Source: Polynucleobacter wuianus
GTDB taxonomy: Bacteria > Pseudomonadota > Gammaproteobacteria > Burkholderiales > Burkholderiaceae
Direction of reading: 5' to 3'
Assembly (NCBI RefSeq): GCF_001659725.1
Contig: NZ_CP015922.1
Span: forward strand, 2,108,001-2,172,000
Length of the DNA: 64,000 nucleotides
Shown here: one piece after another, positions 25,996 to 35,058 of the stretch
Layout of the letters: every line of letters begins with the position of its first letter
Position numbering within the stretch: the stretch's first letter is position 1
Position numbers and translations under genes: made by a program
Notes under the pieces: model-generated
Seen by the model: the letters and a program-made list of their open reading frames with translations, nothing else
The model's database searches: none
What the model was told of the DNA's origin: nothing

Positions 25996-26030
25996 TTCCT
26001 CATCTTACATATTCACTTCATTCTTTGCTA

Positions 26031-27758
26031 CTACATCTTCGCCGGTGCAGAGACTCCTAAAATCTTTAAACCGTTCTGCAGAACTTGGCGGGTCGCCGAT
26101 AAAAGGGCAAGACGGGCTACCTTCAACTTTTCATCATCCACCAACACACGATCGGCATTATAGAAAGTATGGAAATCTCCTGCCAAATCACGCAAATAGA
26201 AAGCTAGGGCATGCGGGGCTAATTCAGCCGCTGCATCTGTCAAGACTTCGGGGTACTCGGCTAAACGTCTGAGCAAATGATCGGAGGCTTTACTTTGCAA
26301 TAAAGATAAATCTGCGCCCACCAAGTCTCCCGTATTACCACCCCATTGCTGGAGAATGGAGCTTATGCGCGCGTGGGCATATTGCACATAAAACACTGGA
26401 TTCTCATCATTTTGCTGTAGTGCTAGATCAATATCGAAAACAAACTCAGTATCCGCTTTACGAGAGATCAAGAAAAAGCGTACCGCATCACGCCCACGTT
26501 GCAACGCTAATTCTCGGTCTTCAGAAGTCATCTCTTGGGTAACGCCACCAGACCACTCGACTAAGTCACGAACTGTCACATAGGAACCGGCGCGCTTAGA
26601 AATTTTGACCTCTTCGCCATGACGCATCACCGTCACCATTTTGTGCAACACATAATCTGGATATGTCTTTGGAATATCCCAGCCACGCTTTTGTGCCACT
26701 CCTTGTAAGCCTGAACGCACGCGAGCAATCGTGCCGTGGTGGTCACTTCCTTGAACATTAATTACTTTTTCAAAGCCACGATTCCATTTGCTTGCGTGAT
26801 ATGCAACATCTGGAACAAAGTACGTATAGCTTCCGTCAGACTTACGCATAACGCGATCTTTATCGTCACCATCATCAGTGGTTCTGAGCCATAAGGCGCC
26901 TTCAGCTTCATAGGTTTTACCGATACCCTGCAAATCTTGAACAATCTGCTTCACACTGCCATCTGTATACAAAGAAGACTCTAGGTAATAACAATCAAAC
27001 TTAACGCCAAATGTTTTGAGATCAATATCTTGCTCATTACGCAAATAGGCAACTGCAAATTGACGAATCGCTTCTAGATCATCTTGATACTCTGGGGATG
27101 CTTGAAAGGCAGTCGCAATCTCAGCAATGTATTCACCGTTGTAGGCTTTCTCCGGCCAGTTTGTATCACCAGGCCTCAAACCATTCAAGCGCGCCTGAAC
27201 CGACAAGGCGAGGTTAGCAATTTGCGCTCCCGCATCGTTGTAATAAAACTCACGATGTACTTTGATGCCTTGAGTGGCTAATAAGTTTGCTAAAGCATCG
27301 CCTAGGGCTGCTTGTCTGCCATGCCCAACATGCAATGGGCCAGTTGGATTTGCAGAGACAAACTCAATCATGGCACTTGCAACAGGACCGCTACCTTGGG
27401 AAAGCTCACCAAAATGCGTGCCCGCCGAGAGAATCTCTCCCACTACGGCCGTCTTGGCTTGATTACTTAGGCGAAAATTTATAAAACCTGGGCCCGCAAT
27501 TTCGCAAGAGGCGATTAATTGCTCAAAACCAGGTTGAGCTCGTAAACGTTCTACTAAAGCTTGGGCTAATTCACGAGGATTAAGTTTCCAGGCCTTGGAA
27601 AGTTGGAGCGCGATATTGCAAGCAACATCACCATGATCAACAGCCTTAGGGCGCTCTAAACGAAGGACTGGAACCTCACCTAGCCCGCGTTCTTGGGCCA
27701 GACCCTGAAGGGCGCTGCTCAGCATTTCAATTAAACGATTTTTATTAGTCAGCAACAT
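26031..27758 (-). CDS. argS: Arginyl-tRNA synthetase
   Basis: Class I aminoacyl-tRNA synthetase charging tRNA-Arg, 575 residues. Seen: the SANPTGPLHVGHGR signature with HVGH at residues 143-146, a KMSK-like KISKR motif in HGEEVKISKRAGSY, the N-terminal ArgRS additional domain, and a C-terminal DALR anticodon-binding domain ending near VSAPAKM. It heads the argS-SPOR-dsbA run and diverges from the DUF1840 gene across 35 bases. Confidence 0.98.
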   Translation of the reverse strand: MLLTNKNRLIEMLSSALQGLAQERGLGEVPVLRLERPKAVDHGDVACNIALQLSKAWKLNPRELAQALVERLRAQPGFEQLIASCEIAGPGFINFRLSNQAKTAVVGEILSAGTHFGELSQGSGPVASAMIEFVSANPTGPLHVGHGRQAALGDALANLLATQGIKVHREFYYNDAGAQIANLALSVQARLNGLRPGDTNWPEKAYNGEYIAEIATAFQASPEYQDDLEAIRQFAVAYLRNEQDIDLKTFGVKFDCYYLESSLYTDGSVKQIVQDLQGIGKTYEAEGALWLRTTDDGDDKDRVMRKSDGSYTYFVPDVAYHASKWNRGFEKVINVQGSDHHGTIARVRSGLQGVAQKRGWDIPKTYPDYVLHKMVTVMRHGEEVKISKRAGSYVTVRDLVEWSGGVTQEMTSEDRELALQRGRDAVRFFLISRKADTEFVFDIDLALQQNDENPVFYVQYAHARISSILQQWGGNTGDLVGADLSLLQSKASDHLLRRLAEYPEVLTDAAAELAPHALAFYLRDLAGDFHTFYNADRVLVDDEKLKVARLALLSATRQVLQNGLKILGVSAPAKM

Positions 27759-27793
27759 AGGTAAGTGAGTTTATCAGGTGGTAAGCTATCGAA

Positions 27794-28111
27794 ATGATCT
27801 ACCAATTTCGCTCCAAAGCCGGTCCGGACGTCATCATGTTGGCGGATCTGACCAAGCGAATCTTTGATATTTTGGGGCGACCGCTTGAACCCAGGGGCAT
27901 CCTTACAGAAGAGCAACTTCCTACCCTCATTACCGCATTAGAAACTGCCATCCTCCAAGATCTTGAAGAACGAGCAAAAGCAAAAAATGATGCGGATGAA
28001 GCCACTGAAAAACCTAAGTTAGCAGATCGCCTGGGGCAAAGAGCTTATCCTTTTTTAGAGCTGATGAAGCAGGCCAAAGCAAAAAATGAACCCGTTATGT
28101 GGGGCATTTAA
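27794..28111 (+). CDS. DUF1840 family protein
   Basis: A 105-residue cytoplasmic protein recognised as DUF1840, a family seen mainly in Burkholderiales and other betaproteobacteria, from the opening MIYQFRSKAGPDVIML and the helix AYPFLELMKQAKAKNEPVMWG near the C-terminus. No function is known. Its last four bases overlap the end of metH on the other strand. Confidence 0.82.
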   Translation: MIYQFRSKAGPDVIMLADLTKRIFDILGRPLEPRGILTEEQLPTLITALETAILQDLEERAKAKNDADEATEKPKLADRLGQRAYPFLELMKQAKAKNEPVMWGI

Positions 28112-30858
28112 TCTACTAAGCTAGCTAATTGACGGCGAACATCCTCTGCTGACTGTCCACGGCGCTTAGCAAGATCCTCGACCTGATCATTGCTAATTTT
28201 CCCCACATTAAAGTACTGGGCATCTGGATGAGCCAAATAAAAACCGCTCACACTAGAAGCTGGGTTCATTGCCATTGATTCAGTCAAGGTCATACCAATA
28301 TCTTCAGAGCCAATGACGCGCAGCAAATCTTGCTTTACTTCATGCGCAGGGCAGGCAGGGTAACCAGGCGCAGGACGAATACCGCGGTACTCTTCATTAA
28401 TCATTTGATCGTTTGTCAAAATTTCATCCGTTGCGTAGCCCCATAAGTCGGTACGTACACGATGGTGCATCAACTCTGCAAATGCCTCGGCCAGGCGATC
28501 TGCCAATGCTTTCAACATAATTGCACTGTAGTCGTCATGCTTTGCCTGAAATTCAGCAACTTTCTTTTCCACACCATGACCTGTGGTCACAGCAAAACAA
28601 CCAAGATAATCAGCAACAGTAGAATCTTTTGGCGCAACATAATCAGCCAAACAACGATTGGGTCTTTTGACGCCATCTACTATTGGACGCTCAGACTGTT
28701 GACGCAAGTTATGCCAAACAAACAAAGGATGTTGGCGAGCTTCATCGCTATATAAAACAATGTCATCGCCTACTGTATTGGCCGGATAAAAAGCTACCAC
28801 AGCATCCGCTTGCAACCATTGGCCCTTAACCAACTTATCTAACATTACCTGCGCATCTGCATAGACCTTGCGAGCTTCAATACCAACAATCTCATCATCT
28901 AAGATCGCCGGAAATTTTCCTGCTAAATCCCAGGTCTGAAAGAATGGGGTCCAATCTATGTACTTCGCGATATCGCTAAGCGCAAAGTTCTTAAAGACCC
29001 GGCGGCCAATAAACTTTGGTTTCTCAGGTACATAGCTTGCCCAATCAATCATCTCGCGGTTCTTGCGAGCAGCCTCCAATGATATCGTTGGCGCAGCTTT
29101 TTTATTGGCATGTTGCTCCCGAATACGCACATAGTCATCGCGTAAATCTTGAATAAATTTCTTTGCGCTCTCATCTGATAACAAGCTAGATGCTACCGAC
29201 ACCGAACGGGAGGCATCTGGGACATAGACAACGGGCCCATCGTAATGCGGAGCAATCTTTACAGCCGTATGAACACGTGAAGTAGTGGCGCCACCAATCA
29301 TTAAAGGGATTTGACGCTCGCGGAAATAATCATCACGCTGCATCTCTTGCGCAACATACGTCATCTCTTCTAATGACGGTGTAATTAAACCTGACAAACC
29401 AACGATGTCAGCATTTTCCTCCTTGGCACGCTTGAGGATTTCGGCACAAGGCACCATCACACCCATATTAGCAACTTCAAAGTTATTACATTGCAGCACT
29501 ACAGTAACAATATTTTTTCCAATATCGTGCACATCACCTTTTACAGTGGCCATCACAATCTTGCCTTTGGCTTTTGCTTCGCCGCCAGCAGCTATATGTT
29601 GACGCTTTTCTTCTTCGATATAAGGAATCAGAATCGCAACAGCTTGCTTCATCACGCGCGCACTCTTAACCACCTGTGGCAAGAACATTTTGCCGGCGCC
29701 GAACAAATCACCAACAACATTCATGCCATCCATGAGGGGGCCCTCAATCACCTCAATTGGTCGCCCGCCCGCGCCCATAATCTCAGCGCGCAACTCCTCT
29801 GTATCTTCTTCAATGAAGGTTGTGATTCCATGTACTAAAGCATGCGTTAAGCGTCCGCGTACTGGCTCTTCACGCCATACCAAGTTTTCTACTTGCTTAG
29901 CGCCACCACCCTTGAATTGATCAGCTATGTCGAGCAAACGTTCAGTTGGTGTTTTTCCATCTCTTTCTTTAAAGCGATTAAGCACGACGTCTTCAACGCG
30001 CTCACGCAACTCAGAGTCTAAATCGGCGTATACGCCTAACTGACCAGCGTTAACAATGCCCATATCCATACCTGCTTGAATAGCGTGATAAAGGAACACG
30101 GTGTGAATCGCTTCGCGAACGCGATCATTGCCGCGGAAAGAGAAGCTCACATTGGAAACACCGCCGCTTACTTTCGCGCCAGGTAGGTTTTCTTTAATCC
30201 AACGTGTAGCATTAATAAAGTCTACAGCGTAGTTGTCATGCTCTTCAATGCCTGTCGCAATCGCAAAGATATTGGGATCAAAAATAATATCTTCGGCTGG
30301 AAAGCCAATTTCATTGACCAGGATGTCATAACAACGCTGGCAGATCTCTGTCTTGCGCTTAAAGGTATCGGCTTGACCCACTTCATCAAAAGCCATGACT
30401 ACCGAAGCGGCACCATAGCGACGAATCAGGCGGGCTTGCTTACGGAAAGGCTCTTCACCCTCTTTTAAGGAAATCGAATTAACGATTGGTTTACCTTGTA
30501 TGCATTTCAAACCAGCCTCAATCACACTCCATTTGGAGGAGTCGATCATGATGGGCACACGGGCAATATCAGGCTCAGAGGCAATCAGATTTAAGAAGCG
30601 CGTCATCGCTGCTTCAGAATCCAACATGGCCTCATCCATATTGATATCGATCACTTGGGCACCGTTTTCAACTTGCTGGCGTGCTACCGCAAGCGCCTCA
30701 TCAAATTGATTATTTAAAATCATGCGAGAAAAAGCTTTGGATCCCGTTACGTTGGTACGCTCACCAATATTGACAAAGCCAACTGCTGAAGTAACGTTGA
30801 ATGGCTCAAGACCAGAAAGCTTCATCGCAGACATCACTTTCTTATCTGTCTTACTCAT
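28108..30858 (-). CDS. metH: Cobalamin-dependent methionine synthase, C-terminal subunit (pterin, B12 and activation domains)
   Basis: Carries three of the four MetH modules in 916 residues: the methyltetrahydrofolate (pterin-binding) domain from FVNIGERTNVTGSKAF near residue 28; the B12 domain with the DxHxxG motif in VKGDVHDIGKNIV, whose His is the lower cobalt ligand; and the SAM-dependent reactivation domain with RPAPGYPACPAH near the C-terminus. The homocysteine module is a separate gene upstream, overlapping by four bases. Together they equal one E. coli MetH. No cobalamin riboswitch is visible upstream. Confidence 0.96.
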   Translation of the reverse strand: MSKTDKKVMSAMKLSGLEPFNVTSAVGFVNIGERTNVTGSKAFSRMILNNQFDEALAVARQQVENGAQVIDINMDEAMLDSEAAMTRFLNLIASEPDIARVPIMIDSSKWSVIEAGLKCIQGKPIVNSISLKEGEEPFRKQARLIRRYGAASVVMAFDEVGQADTFKRKTEICQRCYDILVNEIGFPAEDIIFDPNIFAIATGIEEHDNYAVDFINATRWIKENLPGAKVSGGVSNVSFSFRGNDRVREAIHTVFLYHAIQAGMDMGIVNAGQLGVYADLDSELRERVEDVVLNRFKERDGKTPTERLLDIADQFKGGGAKQVENLVWREEPVRGRLTHALVHGITTFIEEDTEELRAEIMGAGGRPIEVIEGPLMDGMNVVGDLFGAGKMFLPQVVKSARVMKQAVAILIPYIEEEKRQHIAAGGEAKAKGKIVMATVKGDVHDIGKNIVTVVLQCNNFEVANMGVMVPCAEILKRAKEENADIVGLSGLITPSLEEMTYVAQEMQRDDYFRERQIPLMIGGATTSRVHTAVKIAPHYDGPVVYVPDASRSVSVASSLLSDESAKKFIQDLRDDYVRIREQHANKKAAPTISLEAARKNREMIDWASYVPEKPKFIGRRVFKNFALSDIAKYIDWTPFFQTWDLAGKFPAILDDEIVGIEARKVYADAQVMLDKLVKGQWLQADAVVAFYPANTVGDDIVLYSDEARQHPLFVWHNLRQQSERPIVDGVKRPNRCLADYVAPKDSTVADYLGCFAVTTGHGVEKKVAEFQAKHDDYSAIMLKALADRLAEAFAELMHHRVRTDLWGYATDEILTNDQMINEEYRGIRPAPGYPACPAHEVKQDLLRVIGSEDIGMTLTESMAMNPASSVSGFYLAHPDAQYFNVGKISNDQVEDLAKRRGQSAEDVRRQLASLVD

Positions 30859-31919
30859 ACAGATTCCTCTGCATTTTCGCGATAGAAAGCACGGGGCTTA
30901 CGTTTCGCAACAGCATTAGCAATTGCACGAATATGATCAGGTGTAGTGCCACAGCATCCGCCAACCAAATTGACTAGGCCATCTTTGGCAAACCCATCTA
31001 CCAAACTAGATGTGATATCAGGAGTCTCATCAAAGCCGGTATCACTCATTGGATTTGGAAGCCCAGCATTCGGATAGCAGGATACTGCCGTGTCACAAAT
31101 GCGTGAAAGCTCTGCAATATATGGACGCATCAATGCAGCACCAAGCGCACAGTTCAGGCCAAATGTAAGTGGCTTGATATGACGCAAGCTATTCCAGAAT
31201 GCTTCAACTGTTTGACCAGACAAAATTCGACCCGAAGCATCGGTCACTGTTCCAGAAATCATGACTGGTAAACGCTCGCCTGTTTCTTCAAAAAACTCAT
31301 CAAGCGCAAACAAAGCCGCCTTTGCATTGAGCGTGTCGAAAATGGTTTCAACCAGAAATAAATCAACACCACCTGCAAATAAGCCTTCGATCTGCTCACG
31401 GTAGGAAGTGCGCAAGGCATCAAAAGTCACATTGCGTGCACCCGGATCATTCACGTCAGGAGAAATGCTTGCGGTTTTTGGAGTGGGGCCAATAGCACCA
31501 GCAGCAAAACGAGGTTTATCTGGTGTACTGTATTTTTCACAAGCAGCGCGCGCAAGTCTTGCGGAAATTTCATTCATTTCACGAGCTAGACCTGCCATTT
31601 TGTAATCTTCTTGAGCTACTGAAGTCGCACCAAAAGTATTTGTTTCAATAATGTCTGCCCCAGCATCCAAATACTGCTCATGGATCTTGCTAATAATTTG
31701 GGGTTGAGTCAAAACCAAAAGCTCATTGTTACCCTTGATATCGCCGGGATGATCTGCAAAACGAGTATTACCTGGCAGACCACGGTAATCAGCTTCACTC
31801 AGCTTATATTGCTGAATCATGGTTCCCATTGCGCCATCCAATATCAGAATGCGCTGCTTTAGTAGGTCAGGAAGTGCTTGACCGCGGGTATAGGGTTGGG
31901 ACAAACCATTAAATTGCAT
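30855..31919 (-). CDS. Homocysteine S-methyltransferase module of split MetH
   Basis: A 354-residue protein equal to the N-terminal, zinc-dependent homocysteine-binding domain of MetH. Seen: RILILDGAMGTMIQQYKL near residue 24, FGLNCALGA with one zinc cysteine, and GGCCGTTPDHI with the other two. It should receive the methyl group from methylcobalamin held by the downstream subunit. The four-base overlap (start of the next gene inside this stop) supports equal expression. Two-gene MetH is regular in Burkholderiales, so this is not a broken gene. Confidence 0.95.
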   Translation of the reverse strand: MQFNGLSQPYTRGQALPDLLKQRILILDGAMGTMIQQYKLSEADYRGLPGNTRFADHPGDIKGNNELLVLTQPQIISKIHEQYLDAGADIIETNTFGATSVAQEDYKMAGLAREMNEISARLARAACEKYSTPDKPRFAAGAIGPTPKTASISPDVNDPGARNVTFDALRTSYREQIEGLFAGGVDLFLVETIFDTLNAKAALFALDEFFEETGERLPVMISGTVTDASGRILSGQTVEAFWNSLRHIKPLTFGLNCALGAALMRPYIAELSRICDTAVSCYPNAGLPNPMSDTGFDETPDITSSLVDGFAKDGLVNLVGGCCGTTPDHIRAIANAVAKRKPRAFYRENAEESV

Positions 31920-31993
31920 TGCTTAACCGTGATTAATCTCTAGAATCCCTTATTCTATTGGAAAAGCCACTTTTCATTTACCCCGGAGCCCTT

Positions 31994-32449
31994 ATGTTTG
32001 GAACGATTCCAGAATTTAATCAAAGTCTTGAAATGTTTAAAACCATGTGGGGACAAGGTGCAGCAGGTCAGGCTGGGCAATTTCCCTTTACCACCGATGC
32101 CTCTAAGGCTGCCAGCGGCTTCGGTTCCGCCTTTCCTGGCATGGATATCGAAGAGCTTGAGAAACGTATTAAAGACCTCAAAAGCGTCGAAAACTGGCTC
32201 AACCTGAACTTGAATATTTTGAAATCAACCATTCAGGGTCTTGAAGTACAACACGCCACGATGATGGCTCTCAAGTCTTTTGGTGATGCGGTATCAGCAG
32301 CAGGTGCTGCAGCTACAGCACCCAAAGAAGAATCTAGTAGCCAGACCAGCAGCGTTAAAGCTAAACCGCGAAAAACCGCAAAACGCCGTCCTCGCAAAGC
32401 TGGCGATCCAACTTACCTCGACGAAGTAGGTAATTCAGATGAGCAATAG
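31994..32449 (+). CDS. phaM: PhaM-like polyhydroxyalkanoate granule protein
   Basis: A 151-residue protein resembling PhaM of Cupriavidus, which activates PHA synthase and ties granules to the nucleoid. Features: an N-terminal region MFGTIPEFNQSLEMFKTMWG, a helix ELEKRIKDLKSVENWLNLNLNI in the middle, and a short Lys/Arg-rich tail (KPRKTAKRRPRKAG) that would bind DNA. I start at the ATG at 31994; an in-frame ATG 12 codons earlier is less likely because that part lacks family similarity. The 3' end overlaps the MBL hydrolase gene on the opposite strand by 89 bases. Confidence 0.78.
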   Translation: MFGTIPEFNQSLEMFKTMWGQGAAGQAGQFPFTTDASKAASGFGSAFPGMDIEELEKRIKDLKSVENWLNLNLNILKSTIQGLEVQHATMMALKSFGDAVSAAGAAATAPKEESSSQTSSVKAKPRKTAKRRPRKAGDPTYLDEVGNSDEQ

Positions 32450-33446
32450 CCTCACCCATAGCAAAAGTAAGTTGGTGAATATCTAGTTCCCGCTTAAATA
32501 AAACCGGCACTATCTCACGCGCAGTTACCGGTTTTTTACAGGCGCCAAGCGTCTCAGCTAAGCGCTCATCATGATGTGCATTAAGTTGTGCGATCCGCGG
32601 TTTCATTCCGGTAAATGGTTTGCCATGTGAAGGCAACACCAGAGTCTCATCTGGCAAGGGCAAATATTTTTCAAGCGACTGCAAATACAAGCCTAATGGA
32701 TCTGCGTCTGGATCAGCATCATAAACACTGACATTGGTTGAGATGCGAGGCAACAACATATCTCCAGATATCAGAACGCCGAGTTCTTTACAAAAAAGTG
32801 ATGCATGCTCTGGAGCGTGACCATAACCCATGATGACTTGCCAAGCATGACCGCCAATCAAAATGGATTCACCGTCAAGGATGCGACGATATTGACGCGG
32901 TACGCCAGGAACCATATTGCTGTAGTAATTTGAGCGCGCCCGAATTTTTTCTAAATCTTCTGGGGCAGTTAAACCATGCTTCTGAAAATGATCTGCTGAG
33001 CCACCGCCACCAGCGCGCGCACCAATCGCAGCACCACCTTCTTTGCAGCTTAACCACTGCGCCGTTAAATAGTCAGTCATCGAAATCCACATCGGGACGT
33101 TCCACTTCTCACACAGCCATTGAGACAAGCCAACATGATCCGGATGCATATGGGTGACAATCACACGCAAGACTGGCAAGCCTTCAAGTTGGCTGGCAAA
33201 AATCTGTTCCCATGAGGCCCTGGTTTCATCATTGGCAATGCCACAATCCACAATGGTCCAGCCAGAGATACCGTCGATTTCATCTCGCAAAAGCCACAGG
33301 TTAATATGGTCCAAAGCAAATGGTAGACGCATCCTGAGCCAACGAACTCCTGGCGCCACTTCAATTGTCTCGCCCAACTGCGGAAGCTGCTCACCTAAGG
33401 GATAATGAATAGCGCTTTCAGCGTTAGCTTGTTTTTGAGTACTCAT
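32361..33446 (-). CDS. MBL-fold metallohydrolase
   Basis: A 361-residue metallo-beta-lactamase-fold hydrolase with the metal site THMHPDHVG (His99, His101, Asp103, His104), a downstream GYGHAPEHASLFC His and an SGDMLLPRI Asp. A C-terminal winged-helix-like segment (about 280-361) is of the kind found in LACTB2-like and glyoxalase II-related proteins. Substrate is unknown. Its C-terminal 30 codons lie antisense to the end of phaM. It diverges from the small DUF1289 gene. Confidence 0.87.
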   Translation of the reverse strand: MSTQKQANAESAIHYPLGEQLPQLGETIEVAPGVRWLRMRLPFALDHINLWLLRDEIDGISGWTIVDCGIANDETRASWEQIFASQLEGLPVLRVIVTHMHPDHVGLSQWLCEKWNVPMWISMTDYLTAQWLSCKEGGAAIGARAGGGGSADHFQKHGLTAPEDLEKIRARSNYYSNMVPGVPRQYRRILDGESILIGGHAWQVIMGYGHAPEHASLFCKELGVLISGDMLLPRISTNVSVYDADPDADPLGLYLQSLEKYLPLPDETLVLPSHGKPFTGMKPRIAQLNAHHDERLAETLGACKKPVTAREIVPVLFKRELDIHQLTFAMGEAIAHLNYLLRRGKLDRQLCEDGVLRFFAV

Positions 33447-33487
33447 GTTTTGTTTTTTCGTTCTCTTTTATTACGTCTAGGCTTACT

Positions 33488-33664
33488 TTGACTACAGTGC
33501 CATCGCCTTGTATCAACTGGTGCGACATCAATCCTGAAAATGGTTTTTGTCGGGGTTGCTATCGTACGCTTACTGAAATCGCTAATTGGTCAGAGCTCTC
33601 AAATGCAGAGAAACTTAAGGTTTGGTCACAACTTACCATCCGCAAACCTCAAGCACCTCAATAA
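33488..33664 (+). CDS. Small DUF1289 cysteine-rich protein
   Basis: A 58-residue gene in what otherwise looks like a 237-base gap. The translation carries the DUF1289 pattern: SPCINWCDINPENGFCRGCY, then RTLTEIANWSELS and a KLKVWSQL helix, with four cysteines in C-x3-C and C-x2-C pairs likely to bind metal. The start is probably TTG at 33488 (AGG six bases ahead); GTG at 33497 is an alternative. No ATG is in frame. The gene ends just before acuI, which is on the other strand. Function of the family is not known, although it is annotated as Fe-S in some databases. Confidence 0.82.
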   Translation: MTTVPSPCINWCDINPENGFCRGCYRTLTEIANWSELSNAEKLKVWSQLTIRKPQAPQ

Positions 33665-33683
33665 TTCAAACACCTTGTTTAAA

Positions 33684-34667
33684 TTATTTATTAACGTCCA
33701 CAATCAAACGTCCCCGAACATTACCCGCCATTAACTCTTTCGCATACTTTAGTGATTCTTCTAGAGTGATTTCATGCGACATTTCATCAAGGGTTTTTAG
33801 GTCAACCAATTCGCTCAGTTGCTTATAAGCAGCAATCCGTTTTTCTCTAGGCACAGTAACGCTATTTACACCATACAAAGTCACACCGCGCAAAATAAAT
33901 GGTGCAACACTAGATGGGAAGTCCATCCCCTGGGCAAGGCCACAAGCAGCTACCGCACCATTACTCTTAGTTTGAGCACAGGCATTTGCTAATGTATGGC
34001 TGCCAACGCTATCTAATACTGCAGCCCAACGTTCTTTTGCCAAGGGCTTGCCTGGTTCAGACAAAGTAGCGCGATCAATGATTTCGGAAGCGCCTAATTT
34101 TTTTAAATATTCTGCCTCAGCCATTCTTCCTGTGCTGGCCACTACCGTGAAGCCTAGCTTGCTCAGCAAGTGAACGGCAAAACTACCCACACCACCTGCA
34201 GCACCAGTTACCAAAACTTCGCCATCGCTTGGTTTGAGCCCGTGTTTTTGCAAAGCCATCACGCATAGCATGGCGGTATAGCCTGCAGTACCAATTGCTA
34301 GAGCTTGTTTGGCCGAAAAACCTTTAGGCAATGGAATAAGCCAATCAGCCCTTACGCGCGCTTGCTGCGCCAATCCACCCCAATGTCCCTCACCAACCCC
34401 CCAGCCGTTCAATAGCACCATGTCACCAGCTTTAAAGTCGGCATTAGAGCTTTCAATTACCTCGCCGGCAAAATCAATGCCTGGAACCATAGGAAAGCTC
34501 CGCACCACCGGGCTCTTACCAGTGATGGCCAGTCCATCCTTGTAATTTAGGGTTGAATACAGAACCTTGACCCGAACATCACCCTCAGGGAGACTGGTCT
34601 CATCCGCCTGACCTAGCTCGGCGCGATAACCCTGGTCATCCTTATTAATCAATATTGCTTTAAACAT
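33684..34667 (-). CDS. acuI: Acrylyl-CoA reductase-type MDR oxidoreductase
   Basis: NADPH-dependent medium-chain reductase of 327 residues, YhdH/AcuI group. Seen: YSTLNYKDGLAITGKSPVVRSFPMVPGIDFAG (about residues 36-67), the cofactor loop VTGAAGGVGSFAV near residue 153, and GVTLYGVNSV in the last third. AcuI reduces acryloyl-CoA, a toxic by-product of DMSP and propionate metabolism; the group also reduces quinones, so the substrate is inferred from family. No zinc-binding cysteines are present. Confidence 0.9.
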   Translation of the reverse strand: MFKAILINKDDQGYRAELGQADETSLPEGDVRVKVLYSTLNYKDGLAITGKSPVVRSFPMVPGIDFAGEVIESSNADFKAGDMVLLNGWGVGEGHWGGLAQQARVRADWLIPLPKGFSAKQALAIGTAGYTAMLCVMALQKHGLKPSDGEVLVTGAAGGVGSFAVHLLSKLGFTVVASTGRMAEAEYLKKLGASEIIDRATLSEPGKPLAKERWAAVLDSVGSHTLANACAQTKSNGAVAACGLAQGMDFPSSVAPFILRGVTLYGVNSVTVPREKRIAAYKQLSELVDLKTLDEMSHEITLEESLKYAKELMAGNVRGRLIVDVNK

Positions 34668-34754
34668 GTCTCTTCCTTTTCAAACGAGGTAATTCCCCGC
34701 AGCTTTTACGTAATAGGTTTATCCTAACGAGCATTGCTGATTATGGAGGCTTCC

Positions 34755-35051
34755 ATGAAAAAAATTCTACTATTAACCGCGATTTCTGGCTCACTGCTCT
34801 CTGGATGCTATTCCACTGAAATAAACATGTCTATGGGCAATATGCGCTTAATTACCTCAAGCGCCAATCCACAAGACGTCATGAACTTTGCAACCAAAGC
34901 CTGTAAAAACGATTTCTATGAAGGCGCTAGCTTTTTATCCAAAGCAGGCAAAGAATATCGCTTTAAGTGTGTAAAAGCCGAGGAAAACGAAGTATTAATT
35001 CCAATTCCAGGAACTACGATCGAACCCACCGCCAAAGCAGAAACGAAGTAA
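34755..35051 (+). CDS. Small hypothetical lipoprotein
   Basis: A 98-residue protein with a signal sequence and lipobox LLSGC (lipid on Cys18). The ribosome site GGAGG precedes the ATG at 34755, which decides the start over two earlier in-frame ATGs. The mature region has two more cysteines (near 51 and 73) that could form a disulfide, and a short Pro/Thr tail. I do not recognise a family. It is 7 bases upstream of the flavin reductase gene. Confidence 0.75.
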   Translation: MKKILLLTAISGSLLSGCYSTEINMSMGNMRLITSSANPQDVMNFATKACKNDFYEGASFLSKAGKEYRFKCVKAEENEVLIPIPGTTIEPTAKAETK

Positions 35052-35058
35052 GTAGCTG

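Noticed and set aside
31920..31993. Cobalamin riboswitch upstream of the split metH
   Set aside because: The gap is only 74 bases and lacks the B12 box.
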